Under the pieces are notes generated by a model, which worked only from the letters and a program-made list of their open reading frames with translations, ran no database searches and was not told the DNA's origin. From the NCBI GenBank assembly GCA_047291315.1, contig JBDPYZ010000009.1:33052-97051 (forward strand): DNA of 64,000 nt, given 5' to 3'. The position numbers and the translations under genes are program-made. Numbering within the stretch: the first letter of the stretch is position 1; each line of letters starts with the position of its first letter. Positions 40,586 to 50,564 of the stretch are shown in pieces. This DNA is from Arsenophonus fragariae. GTDB taxonomy: Bacteria; Pseudomonadota; Gammaproteobacteria; Enterobacterales; Enterobacteriaceae.

Positions 40586-40802
40586 TAATGCTTATTATGT
40601 GGCATAGAAATTTATTCTCTATGCCATAATTTGCAGCAGCAAAAGCACTACACATGATTAAGATAATTGCTATCATTACCTATCTCTATAAGATGTTTTT
40701 TTTATAACTGCATTCCAGATCACAAAATAAAAGCTAAAATTCACATATAAAAAAATGCTCTTCATAATTGCTATTGATTTTAATAAATTGAGTGAAATTT
40801 AT

Positions 40803-41760
40803 ATGAATGAGCAAGTAGGGAATACTGATCAAATAAAACGGTTCAATTTAAAGCTTGTCTATCGACTTATCGATCAATTTGAATCTATTTCTCGAATTTC
40901 TTTGTCAAAAAAAACAATTAGTGCCAGCTGGTACCACAAAAATTACCAGACAACTTATCAGTGTGCCCTTAATAAAAAAAAAAGGGGGTAGGGTGTACGA
41001 ATTTCCTGATTTAGGTTTTAAGGGAAGATCAATAACTGGCTTAGAAATAGTTGGCAGTTTTTATGTATTAGAATTAATAAAGGTTAATTAATTCCATCGC
41101 TACTTGCTATCAAGGACTGTTTAAGAGATTGGTAGCAATTAGTGTAATTACTAATGCTATTATTAATTCAATCGATGGTTTTTTTCCTGTGTATCTAAGT
41201 ATAAAAACAATATTATTCAAATCGTGATTGATAATCATGTCAGCGATTGTATTGTTACTAAAGGGAATATCCTACCTTTAGGTAATAGTCATACGATTGA
41301 AATTGGGCATATTAATATCAATTGCTATTGTGGTAATCAAGACTGTTTGGAAAACCGTATTGCGATCTCACAAATTTCATGACTAATCAATATCCTGATT
41401 CTAGCCTAAATAAAGAGAAAATCTCTATCAATGATTTTGTCAAGCTATTAATCGGCAAGATAAAATTGCTGTTGATATTCTTGAAAAAGTAGGGCGGCAA
41501 ATCGGTAATACCCTTGCTGTAAAATGGTTAATATTTTTAATCACCAATTAATTTTAATTGGCTCACCTTTAAATAAGGTAAAAAATCAGCTATTTTCTGT
41601 CATTACCAAGCATATTCTACAAAAATCTCTACCTTGCTACCAAAATAAAATGTCTCTTGTTGCCAATGAATTTAATAATGAAGGAACATTATTGGCTACC
41701 GCTATTATCAAAGATGCCTTATATAATAGCTCTCTACTGGCTAAATTAGTGGAAGGATAA
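40803..41760 (+). pseudogene. mlc: mlc (dgsA), ROK-family glucose regulator remnant
   Basis: The N-terminus MNEQVGNTDQIKRFNLKLVYRLIDQFESISRISLS is the helix-turn-helix of Mlc, here given in family-matching blocks. Zinc-binding CYCGNQDCLE appears near 41340, and LILIGSPLNKVKNQLFSVI and ATAIIKDALYNSSLL near 41550-41745 are C-terminal Mlc motifs. Stops and shifts occur near 40915, 41090 and 41385. The central sugar-kinase-like fold is mostly lost. Loss of Mlc would relieve repression of PTS genes. Confidence 0.8.
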
Positions 41761-41764
41761 AAAT

Positions 41765-42290
41765 TTGGCAAAAACTAATCAAGCAAAAAAATTGAGCTAC
41801 CGCAAACTTATAAAAAATACAATATATTAAACTCCATCAAAATTTCAGAAGATATCAATCCTGAATGAACTAAACAAAGTTACCAGTACTATTTTACAAT
41901 CATCACCTATTTCTTTAACTTCCAATGAAATAAATCCAGTAATCATCCAAAATAGCCACGAAAAGGAACATATTATTGATTTTAATGAAATTAACAAAAA
42001 TAACTATTCTAAAATAAAAAACCAATTATATTATTATTGAAGGCTGTGTGGAGGATGACGTCATTTACTTACTCTACAAACGTTTTATTCTGACTGGGTG
42101 ATCCAATAGAAAATTCCTGTTATTTTAGTTGTTGGTTATACAACCGGGTTGTATTAACCATGGTATCTTAACAGCACACACCATCATTCAATACGGGATT
42201 AGTTTAGTTGGATGGATAGCAAACTTTATTAATCCTGGATTAACTTGTTATGCACAAACTAAAGATTTATTAAAAAGCAGAATAAAATAA
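41765..42290 (+). pseudogene. bioD2: bioD2 (ynfK), dethiobiotin synthetase-like remnant
   Basis: The C-terminal part shows QPGCINHGILTAHTIIQYGISLVGWIANFINPGL and CYAQTKDLL, matching the BioD2 family (GCINHALLTAQAI, GWVANRINPGL). Upstream, IIIEGCVEDDV near 42030 matches VVVEGTGGW. The P-loop N-terminus is not recognisable. It follows mlc as in E. coli, where ynfK is the neighbour. Confidence 0.7.
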
Positions 42291-42306
42291 AGTGAACAAT
42301 AAAAAA

Positions 42307-42330
42307 AAGGGTGCATTTAATGACACCCTT
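42307..42330 (-). terminator. Terminator after the ynfD-like gene
   Basis: On the minus strand AAGGGTG and CACCCTT form a stem around a 10-base loop, followed by eight Ts. It is 6 bases past the stop of 42337-42594. Confidence 0.85.
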
Positions 42331-42336
42331 AATTCA

Positions 42337-42594
42337 TTATCCGTTACTGAGATGAGGTAAACGGGTGTAAACAATTTTAAATTTATCATTTTGACAATGA
42401 CCAACAACCTTAACTTTTGTTGCATCTATTTGTTCAGTTGGTACGATTTCTAGTTTAAATGCATCTAAAGAAATGCCCTTTTTAACAATTTTGTCTGTAA
42501 TATTTTGCTTAACATCTTCACAAGAAGATGATGTTAATGCCATCGTTGGTACGGCAAAACATAGCAATAAGCTTAATAAAAATATATTTTTCAT
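42337..42594 (-). CDS. ynfD: DUF1161 periplasmic protein, YnfD-like
   Basis: From ATG 42594 (AAGGA eight bases upstream) an 85-residue product has a cleavable signal (MKNIFLLSLLLCFAVPTMAL) and a DUF1161 domain: SSSCEDVKQNITDKIVKKGI, KLEIVPTEQ, VVGHCQNDKFKIVYTR. Two Cys could form a disulfide. Function is unknown. The frame is open for 66 codons upstream but that part looks like another gene. It is intact. Confidence 0.75.
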   Translation of the reverse strand: MKNIFLLSLLLCFAVPTMALTSSSCEDVKQNITDKIVKKGISLDAFKLEIVPTEQIDATKVKVVGHCQNDKFKIVYTRLPHLSNG

Positions 42595-42600
42595 GTCCAT

Positions 42601-42834
42601 TTCCTTAATGTTTAAAACGTATTTAAGGACGTATATAGGTTGCCCGGTATTACTGTCCAAACAACAACGTTTTAGTCTTAGATTCCCATAAGCATTTAAG
42701 TTACTAGTTTTATAGACAGCTTCACTTTCGTCAATTACCATCGTGAACAAATAAATTCTACCGCAGAAACAGTTCCGATAGACAAATAACACGCCAATAA
42801 AGCTAATATTGATATACTTTTAAACATAATTTAC
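42601..42834 (-). pseudogene. Possible ynfC-like lipoprotein 3' remnant
   Basis: Upstream of the ynfD-like start the minus strand encodes SNLNAYGNLRLKRCCLDSN and GQPIYVLKYVLNIKE, which could be the C-terminus of a YnfC-type protein (a neighbour of ynfD in E. coli). Similarity is weak and no start is seen. Confidence 0.3.
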
Positions 42835-42909
42835 CACATTCTTGTTAGTACAAAAATATTTTTTCTAGTTGAATAGAACTATATTATAACAAAATATATT
42901 TAAAGATTA

Positions 42910-43627
42910 TTAATTATCATTATAAAGTTCTTTATTTACGCTTAGGTCAGCAAAAGATTGGCAAACAGGCATCATTTCTAGAATATTAACATGCGCAGGT
43001 AACGTTGAAACCCATAAAACTGCTTCAGTAATATATTCTAAGGTAATGAATTTACTTCTCCTTTTATAAGCTTTTGTGACTTTTTTCATATCACCTTCTA
43101 AGGCGCACATAAGAGCAATTTTGTTCCAGATACCAAACCTGGCTTAATATCGGTTACTCTTATTTTTTTACCTTGTAAATCAATACGAAAATTTAGAGAA
43201 AATTATTTTACAAATGCTTTAGTGGCACCATAAACATTTCCTCCCTTATATGACCAGTTAGTTGCAATTGAGAAAATGTTGATGATGTGACTGCCACTAT
43301 TCCTGGTAATATTGCGCGGGTCATATGAACTAATCCTTTCACATTGGACTCAATCATAATATCCCAGTCATCTGTATTAGCCAGTCCAGCATTATTTACT
43401 AGTACATCAATTTTTTAAAATTTAAGTTGTTAACTGCATCATTAATTGCTTGCTTATCCATTATATCTAGCAGAATAGAGTAAAAAAAATTTTCCTAACT
43501 GTCGATGCAGCTTTTTTAACCATGTCTCCCATCGACCTGTGCCAATAACAATGTGGCCATTAGAAATAAATTTTTTAATTATCGTTTTACCAAAAGCCAG
43601 AGTAACACCAGCGATAAAAATTATCAT
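42910..43627 (-). pseudogene. ydfG: ydfG, SDR 3-hydroxy acid dehydrogenase remnant
   Basis: ATG 43627 starts MIIFIAGVTLAFGKTIIKKF, the cofactor-binding N-terminus of YdfG. Later blocks in other frames include VNNAGL-like DNA near 43395, GGNVYGATKAFV near 43225, and YITEAVLWVSTLPAHVN with LEMMPVCQSFADL near 42960-43030. Multiple stops and shifts are present. Confidence 0.8.
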
Positions 43628-44417
<790 letters not shown>

Positions 44418-45047
44418 GTGGAGGAGTATGTGCGATTAATCAACGTAGCTATTGTTGCATGGTGTTTTTCTATCATCATGTATTCTACTGGATTTTTTTT
44501 GATTTGCTTTAGCAGTGGATTAGTCTCTAGCCTGCTAATTATCTATTATTTTAGGAGAAATATTTTGTTTAAGAAACGGGAAATTGAAAGTACAGAAAAT
44601 AATCTTGAAAACAAAAGTGACAAGAAAACCATTATATGCTCTGAAACTTGTTTCACAGGCGATATTGTCTCAGATGTAGATATACTTATTGATGGTAAAT
44701 ATATCGGCAATATTTTATGTAAAGAAAACACGGTTATTGTAACAAAAAATGGTATGGTAACAGGCAGTATATTAGCAAAAAAATCAATTATCGATGGCAA
44801 AATTGATGGTTGTGTTGAATCCAATTTAATCGAAATTCAAAAAAATGGTATGATCGAAGGTGAAATATATAGTGAAAATTTGTCCATTGAGGATGGTGGA
44901 TTCTTTATTGGAATATCGAAAAAAATCACAGTAGATCTGAATAAAAAAATACCTGAACGAAATAACGTGCAAGAACATAAAAAACATCAAAAAATAGATG
45001 CCGAAAATGCTATTGCTTTAATAGAAAAGAAAGAAAAAGTTTCTTAA
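44418..45047 (+). CDS. Membrane-anchored bactofilin (CcmA-like polymer-forming protein)
   Basis: Two hydrophobic helices (about residues 8-45) precede a bactofilin beta-helix (about 68-165) made of short repeats such as GDIVSDVDILIDGKYIGNIL, TKNGMVTGSILAKKSIIDG and QKNGMIEGEIYSENLSIEDGG. Bactofilins polymerise under the membrane and shape cells; membrane-anchored CcmA forms occur in Proteus. The GTG at 44418 gives 209 residues; GTG 44430, just behind GGAGGAG, is an alternative. The basic C-terminal tail is unstructured. A strong hairpin follows. It is intact in a decayed neighbourhood. Confidence 0.8.
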   Translation: MEEYVRLINVAIVAWCFSIIMYSTGFFLICFSSGLVSSLLIIYYFRRNILFKKREIESTENNLENKSDKKTIICSETCFTGDIVSDVDILIDGKYIGNILCKENTVIVTKNGMVTGSILAKKSIIDGKIDGCVESNLIEIQKNGMIEGEIYSENLSIEDGGFFIGISKKITVDLNKKIPERNNVQEHKKHQKIDAENAIALIEKKEKVS

Positions 45048-45066
45048 TTATTTATTATGCAATTTG

Positions 45067-45093
45067 ACTGGAAACATATTTTATGTTTCCAGT
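45067..45093. terminator. Hairpin after the bactofilin gene
   Basis: A perfect 11-bp stem ACTGGAAACAT/ATGTTTCCAGT with a 5-base loop lies 20 bases past the bactofilin stop. Confidence 0.75.
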
Positions 45094-45173
45094 TGTAATA
45101 TTCATATAGGGAAGGGAAAAGTTAAGGCTAGCAATAAGTCAACTTACATACAAATTTCAAAATTTTTGAGATC

Positions 45174-45371
45174 ATGAGTATAAATAACTCTAATTATTCA
45201 TCCTTAAGTCAATCAGCCGTAAAAAAGATGACCGTATTTACAATGATTCAAAAGCAAGACTTATCGGCAGCGCAGGAAAAATTAACCGCGTTACCAACAA
45301 AATCGAAGTCTTTCAAAATATCCCATTGCATTGATGACCCCGAAGATAAAATGCATCTTAACCGTATTTAG
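45174..45371 (+). other. 65-codon frame at the left edge of the phage array
   Basis: MSINNSNYSSLSQSAVKKMTV... has no family I recognise. Its end coincides with the point (about 45370) where similarity to the phage replication gene begins, so it may be the 5' part of a gene cut by the phage junction. Expression is uncertain. Confidence 0.3.
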
Positions 45372-45545
45372 CATCAGCAAATCACAATTACAGAATCTTA
45401 CCGGCAATAAATTTAACGTCATTCCTTTCTATCAAGTGATTACTATCGATTTTTATCAATAACGACCTGATTGGTATGTCGAGCCAGTCAGTGTTTTTGA
45501 ACGTTAAAATACTGTTTATGAATTTAAACAAGTTGTAAATGCTTA
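45372..45545 (+). pseudogene. Inovirus replication protein, C-terminal remnant (unit I)
   Basis: SQLQNLTGNKFNVIPFYQVITIDF and YVEPVSVFER match the C-terminus of the replication proteins at 51798-52930 and 58103-59234. One in-frame stop lies at 45461 and another near 45506. The N-terminal three quarters is missing. Confidence 0.75.
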
Positions 45546-45566
45546 AATTAAAAAAGGTGAACAATT

Positions 45567-45863
45567 ATGGCTGCATTTCTCTTATATCAAACGGTGATTA
45601 GTGGAAAAGTCATCTGTGTTAATACCTCTAATGACGGACAGGTTTATACCACTGTTATTTTACCCGCACCAGAGCCTTATTCTAAACCGTCCGTTGTAAA
45701 AATTCGTTCTAAACGGTATTTAGAGAAGATGGATTCAGAAATCAATGAATAAACTGGTTGGCCATATTTCTGGTTTTGAGCGTTCGTTTAGATATAACGA
45801 TAAATAGACCGGACAACCTTTAACGGATCATAGCGTCGAAATATTTCTTGATTTGGTGGAATA
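45567..45863 (+). pseudogene. gpV-like (ssDNA-binding) inovirus protein, frameshifted (unit I)
   Basis: MAAFLLYQTVISGKVICVNT and LPAPEPYSKPSVVKIRSK are followed by a shift near 45750 and then ELVGHISGFERSFRYNDK and VEIFLDLVE. Size (about 98 residues) and position directly after the replication gene fit the gene V/DUF1293-type ssDNA-binding proteins. An AAAAAAGGTG ribosome-binding sequence precedes it. It is better preserved than the copies at 52956 and 59260. Confidence 0.6.
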
Positions 45864-45873
45864 GGTAATCGCT

Positions 45874-46098
45874 ATGGCTGCTCAGGAAAATAATATTGTG
45901 GGTGAGATTTTTTCAAAAACAACGAATGACTGTCAGACAATTGCATTAACTATAAAAGAGTTGCCATATCAGGAACTTCTTAAGATTGATTATTTAGTCG
46001 CGGCACAATTTTAGGTGATTCCTTTTACCTTGGTAATCGGACTTTGGTTATTTTCCAAAGGTCTTGGTTTAATAATTAATATGTTTAAAGGTGTTTAA
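45874..46098 (+). pseudogene. Small hydrophobic inovirus protein (minor coat-like)
   Basis: MAAQENNIVGEIFSKTTNDC... followed, after one TAG at about 46012, by the membrane helix IPFTLVIGLWLFSKGLGLIIN and a basic end. Its place between gpV and the major coat gene suggests a minor coat protein (gpVII/gpIX-like). No equivalent is left in the later units. Confidence 0.45.
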
Positions 46099-46100
46099 TT

Positions 46101-46355
46101 ATGTTTGCTAAATTAGGTTTAAATAAGTTTTTTAACAAACTTAATATACGTGCTTTATATCTAAGTATTGGTATTGGTTTATTTGGTGTTTTCAATTTTG
46201 GATTGGTGAGCTTGCTAATCTTCCCGCAGGCGGTACCGCGGTTGATTATAGTAGATTAACTAATTCTCTTAACTTTAGTGCTGTAATGACGGCTATTTTA
46301 GTCGTTGCAGGTGGGCTTATTGCCGTTTATTAATTATGGTTCGTGGTGCGTAAGT
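46101..46355 (+). pseudogene. Inovirus major coat protein (gpVIII-like) remnant
   Basis: A basic leader and hydrophobic signal (KLNIRALYLSIGIGLFGVF) is followed, after a frameshift near 46205, by a typical mature major coat sequence: LPAGGTAVDYSRLTNSLNF, then SAVMTAILVVAGGLIAVY, then basic WFVVRK. The acidic/amphipathic start, single membrane helix and basic end are characteristic of filamentous phage pVIII. Confidence 0.75.
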
Positions 46356-46580
46356 AAGGAGAGGCGCAAATTAATACCTTTTTATATTGTATTGATACTG
46401 ACAATCGGATTTTATTTTCTGTGTTTTTGTGGCGGGGGTGGGGGGCTGCTATGCACTTGTGGAGTCATACAAGGGTTGGATTGATATATTTTTTGTATCT
46501 CGTCGTTTTATCTGGTGCGCCGTAAAACCCCGTCGTTCAGGGCGCGGACATAAGGCGAAAATCTCGAAGGGCTTCAAAGG

Positions 46581-47006
46581 TTATTTCGTAGTGTCTTGTT
46601 GCTCAATATATTCCTTGATGATTGATATTGACGTGCCACCACAGCTTGCTGCAAAATAACTCGGACTCCACAAAACGCCTTTGTAGTAATAACGACTAGC
46701 AATATCCGGCCAATCACGGCGGAGTAATCGACTTGATACTCTATGCTTCGGAGGATAATTAATTAGTAGGTGAACATGGTCTCGTTCACCATCCATTTCA
46801 ACTAACTCAACATCAAAATCATAACACACACTGGCAAAGTAGCTTTTAAGTTTTTCTATTGCATCCTGATCAAATATTTTTCTCCGGTATTTTGTGACAA
46901 ACACCAAGTGTAGATGCATCAGGAAAACACAGTGTCTTCCAGAGCGAATATCATTTTTTTTCCATAGGCCAAAGTATAATAGATCATATGAAACGACTAC
47001 AAGCAT
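46581..47006 (-). CDS. tnpA: IS200-type Y1 transposase TnpA
   Basis: The 141 residues contain the HUH motif in DHVHLLINYPPKH and the catalytic Tyr in SIIKEYIEQQ. MHLHLVFVTKYRRKIF is the family N-terminus. Between PPKH and SSRLLRRDWPDI about ten residues of the usual KLVNSLKG-type helix are missing, so activity is doubtful. The normal start just before RSGRHCVF lacks a Met (LWKKND), so the listed start is the nearest upstream. It overlaps tnpB by 19 bases in divergent orientation. Confidence 0.8.
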   Translation of the reverse strand: MLVVVSYDLLYFGLWKKNDIRSGRHCVFLMHLHLVFVTKYRRKIFDQDAIEKLKSYFASVCYDFDVELVEMDGERDHVHLLINYPPKHRVSSRLLRRDWPDIASRYYYKGVLWSPSYFAASCGGTSISIIKEYIEQQDTTK

Positions 47007-48202
47007 TTAAATACCAGCTAAGACAAAATGGTCAGCAAGCACGTAATATGCGACGCTTTTCTGGGGCTTGTCGCTTCGTTTTTAACCGTGCTCTGGCACT
47101 TCAGAATGAAAACCATGAATCTGGAAGTAAGTATATTTCCTATACCAAAATGGCATCATGGTTAACAGAATGGAAAGATCATACAGAGAATCAATGGCTT
47201 AAAGAAGCACCATCACAGCTCTTACAATAGTCGCTTAAAGATTTAAAACGCGCCTATAAAAATTTCTTCCAGAAACGTGCAGCGTTTCCCCGTTTCAAAA
47301 AGCGAGGGCGTAACGATGCTTTCCGCTATCCACAGGGCATGAAGTTGGATTAAGAAAACAGTCATATATTTTTGCCTAAGTTAGGTTGGTTGCGCTATCG
47401 CAACAGCCGTAAAGTAATTGGTAAAGTGAAAAACGTCACGGTTAGTCAATCATGCGGTAAGTCGTACGTTTTAGCATACAAACAGAGTTTGAAGTTCCTG
47501 AACAATAACACCAATCAACCTCTATGATTGGTGTTGATGCAGGAGTATCTAAACTCGCTACACTTTCAGATGAGATGATATTCGAACCCGTTAACAGTTT
47601 TAAAACAAATCAAAGTAAGTTGGCAAAACTCCAGCGTCAGTTAAGCCGTAAAGTGAAATTCAGTGCTAACTGGCAGAAGCAAAAACGTAAAACTCAACGC
47701 TTACACTCGCACATAGCGAATATTCGCCGAGACTATCTTCACAAAACCATAACGAAAATCAGCAAAAACCACGTTGTGATTGTCATTGAGGATTTGAAGG
47801 TCAGTAATATGTCAAAATCAGTAAAAGGCACATCAGAGCAACCCGGTCGAAACGTCAGAGCTAAATCAGGTTTAAACCGCTCGATACTCTCGATCAGGAC
47901 TGGTATGAAATGCGCCGTCAGCTTGAATATAAGCAACTCTGGCGCGAAGGTCATCTTTTAGAGCGGTACCTCCGGCGTACACCAGCCAAAAATGCGCTTG
48001 CTGCGATCATACGGTGAAAGAAAACCGCCTGTCACAAAGCAAATTCGTATGTCAGGTATACTTATATACAGTGAAGGCTGATGTAAATGGTGCTCGTAAC
48101 ATTTTAGGGGCAGGACATGCCGTACTTGACTGTGGAGGAAGGGTTCAGTCAGGCCGTCCTATGAAGCAGGAACCCACCGAAATGATTCAGGCTCCGGTCT
48201 GA
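46988..48202 (+). pseudogene. tnpB: TnpB, RNA-guided nuclease of IS605, inactivated
   Basis: MKRLQAFKYQLRQNGQQ starts a TnpB frame that meets a stop at 47228 and others near 47353 and 47504. The RuvC-like domain is recognisable (IGVDAGVSKLATLSD with the first Asp; VIVIEDLKVSNMSK with the Glu; KADVNGARNILGAGHAV with the last Asp). The zinc-finger CxxC pairs normally between the last two are missing (only VCQVYLYTV remains), with frameshifts near 47940-48015. TnpB proteins use an omega-RNA from the element right end; this one cannot be active. Confidence 0.85.
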
Positions 48203-48415
48203 ACGTAGTAGGAATCCTCGTCCTTTAGGGCGGGGAGGATGTCAACTGCTTTTTATCCTGTTTTGGTAAGTGAAAATTTTATTGCCATTAATAATGCACT
48301 GTCTAATAAATATCCTTTTTATGCAGTAAATATTATGAGGGTCACGATAGACATCCTATAGCATTACGAACATTTAAGGATGAGAAGGTAAAAAAATAAA
48401 GGGGTCTTTTATCGC

Positions 48416-48673
48416 ATGCCTTCACGATCTTGTAAATTTAAGAAAATTACATCGGTTTCTGATGTGGGTATTTTTAATAATGTTCAGATTGAATATGTTG
48501 TTACTATTATTGGTAGTTTAGGTGATGGATTAGAAGGCACGGGCTTTTATACGGTTTCAGTTCATGAGAATGATAATTTTGATAAATCTAAATCTGATGA
48601 TGCAACCCAAAAGTCTACACCGGAAGAAATTTGTAAGAAGAAACCGCCTTTATCTGGTGTTAGAAATGTTTAG
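48416..48673 (+). CDS. 85-residue protein of phage unit I, unidentified
   Basis: MPSRSCKFKKITSVSDVGIF and ADGLEGTGFYTVSV-like strands give a small beta-rich protein with an acidic-basic tail; no family recognised. A GGGG lies 15 bases upstream. Location between the coat region and the SseC-like gene suggests it may be the end of the adsorption protein gene or another phage gene disrupted by the IS. Bases 48246-48415 before it contain only broken frames. Confidence 0.35.
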   Translation: MPSRSCKFKKITSVSDVGIFNNVQIEYVVTIIGSLGDGLEGTGFYTVSVHENDNFDKSKSDDATQKSTPEEICKKKPPLSGVRNV

Positions 48674-48804
48674 TGTGACCGTTATACTTACTGTTGAAGG
48701 CTATTACTATAATGATCGTAAGTTTTGAGTATAATACCTGATGTTAAATATCAATAAGTATAATTAAGATAAAATTAACTTAAATTAATAGGAACCATTA
48801 TCTC

Positions 48805-49983
48805 ATGAATAATATAAATGTTTTTCCATCTATTTCATCATCAGAGAGACAAGATCTAAATATTATTAATAATGCTCATGTTATTAAATCACAGTTACCG
48901 CAATCCCCTACGCCAAATGAAATGTCATTAAGTATGGTAGGAGAGAAAAAAACAGGGAAAATCACCTATCAACAGGCAGACGAGGCTTTAGGAAGGGTGT
49001 TAACCGTTTTCCAAAACACAGAGAATCTTACTCTAAAAAATATCGAGAAAGCATCAATTAACGATTTGTTTTTATTGTCATCAACCCTTAGTTTAAAGAT
49101 ATTCGGTGATACTGCAAATTCAGTAGCTAAGTCCAGTAAATTGATGACGGACACTCAAGCTTTTTTACGTGATCAAAACGTTAAGGTATTTCAAGAACAA
49201 TTGGCAAAAAAAATTGAGCAATCAGAAAAAAATAAATGGTTAGTTCTTTTCGATTGGGTAGTTGGAGTGGCTGAAATAGCTTATGGTACTGTGTTAACTT
49301 ATGTTGGACACCCAGCGGGTCCAGTTTATATAGCCGCTGGAGTAGCCGGTATAGTTAAAGCTATTGCTGAAACAGCAATATATTTTGACCTGGGTGATAA
49401 AGAAATGTGGCATAAAGTTGCTGATATAGCATTTTACGTGCAAACAATACTTGAAGTTGGTGCAATTATTTTAGATATTTGCAAAGGTGGGGCATTAGTA
49501 ACGTTAGGCAGAGGGCTCATAAAAGGAACAAAAATTATCTTAAAAGAGATGATCCCCCAATTAACTCAAGCAATTTTAAAGAACTCAATAGCGGAAGGTT
49601 TCAAAATTATGAAGGCACTCGCCGATAAATTTTATAAGATGTTTGTTCGTGAAATAATTCCTTATCTTAAAAATCTTAAGTCAACGAAAGGCGCTATAGA
49701 AACAGGTGCTCGCATTTTGACTGACGTGACTAATAGTGGTCTAACTATTGCTAAAGGAAATATTAATTTAGAAAAAGCAAGACTTCAAAAAGATATCGAA
49801 GAGTTAACTCTTAAACAAAATTTCTTCGAATTTTGTTTTGACTGGTATGATAAAATGAAAGAACAGCAACAGAAAACGCTTAAAAGTCTTGTAGATAAGC
49901 AAGCCGATAGTTTAGAAGGCGCCAGTAAAAACATAAGTGATACAGGTAAGTTACAGGCACGTATTGCTAGCTCAATTGTTTAG
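48805..49983 (+). CDS. SseC/EspD-like type III secretion translocon pore protein
   Basis: The 392-residue protein resembles Salmonella SseC and E. coli EspD (YopB/IpaB family), the large pore subunit inserted into host membranes. The N-terminal part has ITYQQADEALGRVLTVF and LFLLSSTLSLKIFGDTANSV. Then comes a Glu/Lys coiled-coil VKVFQEQLAKKIEQSEKNKW. The hydrophobic pore region spans about residues 148-195 (LFDWVVGVAEIAYG, AAGVAGIVKAIAETAIY) and a second helix lies near 210-235 (TILEVGAIILD). A C-terminal coiled coil (NINLEKARLQKDIEELTLKQ) and LQARIASS end match SseC closely. It is intact, with ATAGGAACC upstream. No chaperone gene is visible. Confidence 0.85.
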   Translation: MNNINVFPSISSSERQDLNIINNAHVIKSQLPQSPTPNEMSLSMVGEKKTGKITYQQADEALGRVLTVFQNTENLTLKNIEKASINDLFLLSSTLSLKIFGDTANSVAKSSKLMTDTQAFLRDQNVKVFQEQLAKKIEQSEKNKWLVLFDWVVGVAEIAYGTVLTYVGHPAGPVYIAAGVAGIVKAIAETAIYFDLGDKEMWHKVADIAFYVQTILEVGAIILDICKGGALVTLGRGLIKGTKIILKEMIPQLTQAILKNSIAEGFKIMKALADKFYKMFVREIIPYLKNLKSTKGAIETGARILTDVTNSGLTIAKGNINLEKARLQKDIEELTLKQNFFEFCFDWYDKMKEQQQKTLKSLVDKQADSLEGASKNISDTGKLQARIASSIV

Positions 49984-50284
49984 TCGTTTAGTTTTCTTGA
50001 TGACCAATCTTTTTAATATGTCCTTCAGGACATACCATGCAGTACTCGGTAGTTTTAAAGATAATTGTTCATCAATCCGCCGAAGCAAGGGGGCTTATCG
50101 GGTAGTAGGAAACTTCTGTGCTTGCGCATTCTGCTAAGCCTGATTTTTTATTATGGCAATTGCCTAGTATTGATGTTTAAGTAAAATGATACTGAGTAAA
50201 AAGAAATGATGAAATGGTTATCTGTGTTGACAATAACCATCTTTATTATTGGACTGTGTTAGTGATATCGATGATCCGGATTTA
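49984..50284 (+). other. Non-coding or decayed stretch between the SseC-like gene and the hairpin
   Basis: No intact gene. From 50206 a start MMKWLSVLTITIFIIGLC looks like a lipoprotein signal; after a stop and frameshift the frame continues SDIDDPDLRFAQWRYAEAV through the dif-like hairpin to a TAA near 50354. Confidence 0.35.
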
Positions 50285-50376
50285 AGGTTCGCACAATGGC
50301 GTTATGCTGAAGCCGTTTGCGAAAATCGTTCCTTGCAGACGGCGGCCATTTACACATAACGCCATTGTGCGAACCT
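50285..50376. other. dif-like inverted repeat (inovirus attP-type Xer site), hairpin 1
   Basis: A perfect 22-bp inverted repeat starts AGGTTCGCACAATGGCGTTA and encloses 48 bases with an inner stem GCCGTTTGC/GCAGACGGC. Each arm resembles dif (GGTGCGCATAATG...TTATGTTAAAT): XerC half GGTTCGCACAATG, XerD half TTATGTGTAAAT on the right arm. CTX-phi-type phages integrate when a folded single-stranded attP of two inverted dif-like arms is used by XerC/XerD. Similar structures lie at 55715-55813 and 62015-62113. Confidence 0.75.
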
Positions 50377-50564
50377 GTGGTTATATTGTTAATGGTTAGA
50401 ATGTTTCTTAGCTATTTTTCAACAAAAACGGTGAAAATAGGTTTCAAATTCATTTGAAATTCTGTCAGACATTTAATAAACAAAGCGAGTTAAAATATTT
50501 TAGCCTATCACTTTAAAATATTTACTTAAGAATAAACCTATTAACTTTGATCTTTTAGAAGGAA

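Larger units (their letters stand above)
46500..48245 (+). mobile_element. IS200/IS605-family insertion sequence
   Basis: A divergently organised tnpA/tnpB pair lies between imperfect end structures. The left end has an ACCCCGTCGTTCAGGGCGCGG hairpin-like sequence, read as ACCCCGTCG and CAGGGCGCGG, near 46525. The right end has CCTCGTCCTTTAGGGCGGGG near 48218-48237. Ends are given to about 20 bases. The element splits phage DNA: the signal-peptide-like stretch at about 46378-46440 before it may be the start of the phage adsorption (pIII) gene. These elements do not duplicate their target. Confidence 0.8.

Noticed and set aside
44546..44824. Minus-strand frame opposite the bactofilin gene
   Set aside because: The plus-strand frame has clear bactofilin repeats.
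45067..45093. Hairpin as a fourth phage attachment site
   Set aside because: The stem has no dif-like halves and fits a terminator after the bactofilin gene.
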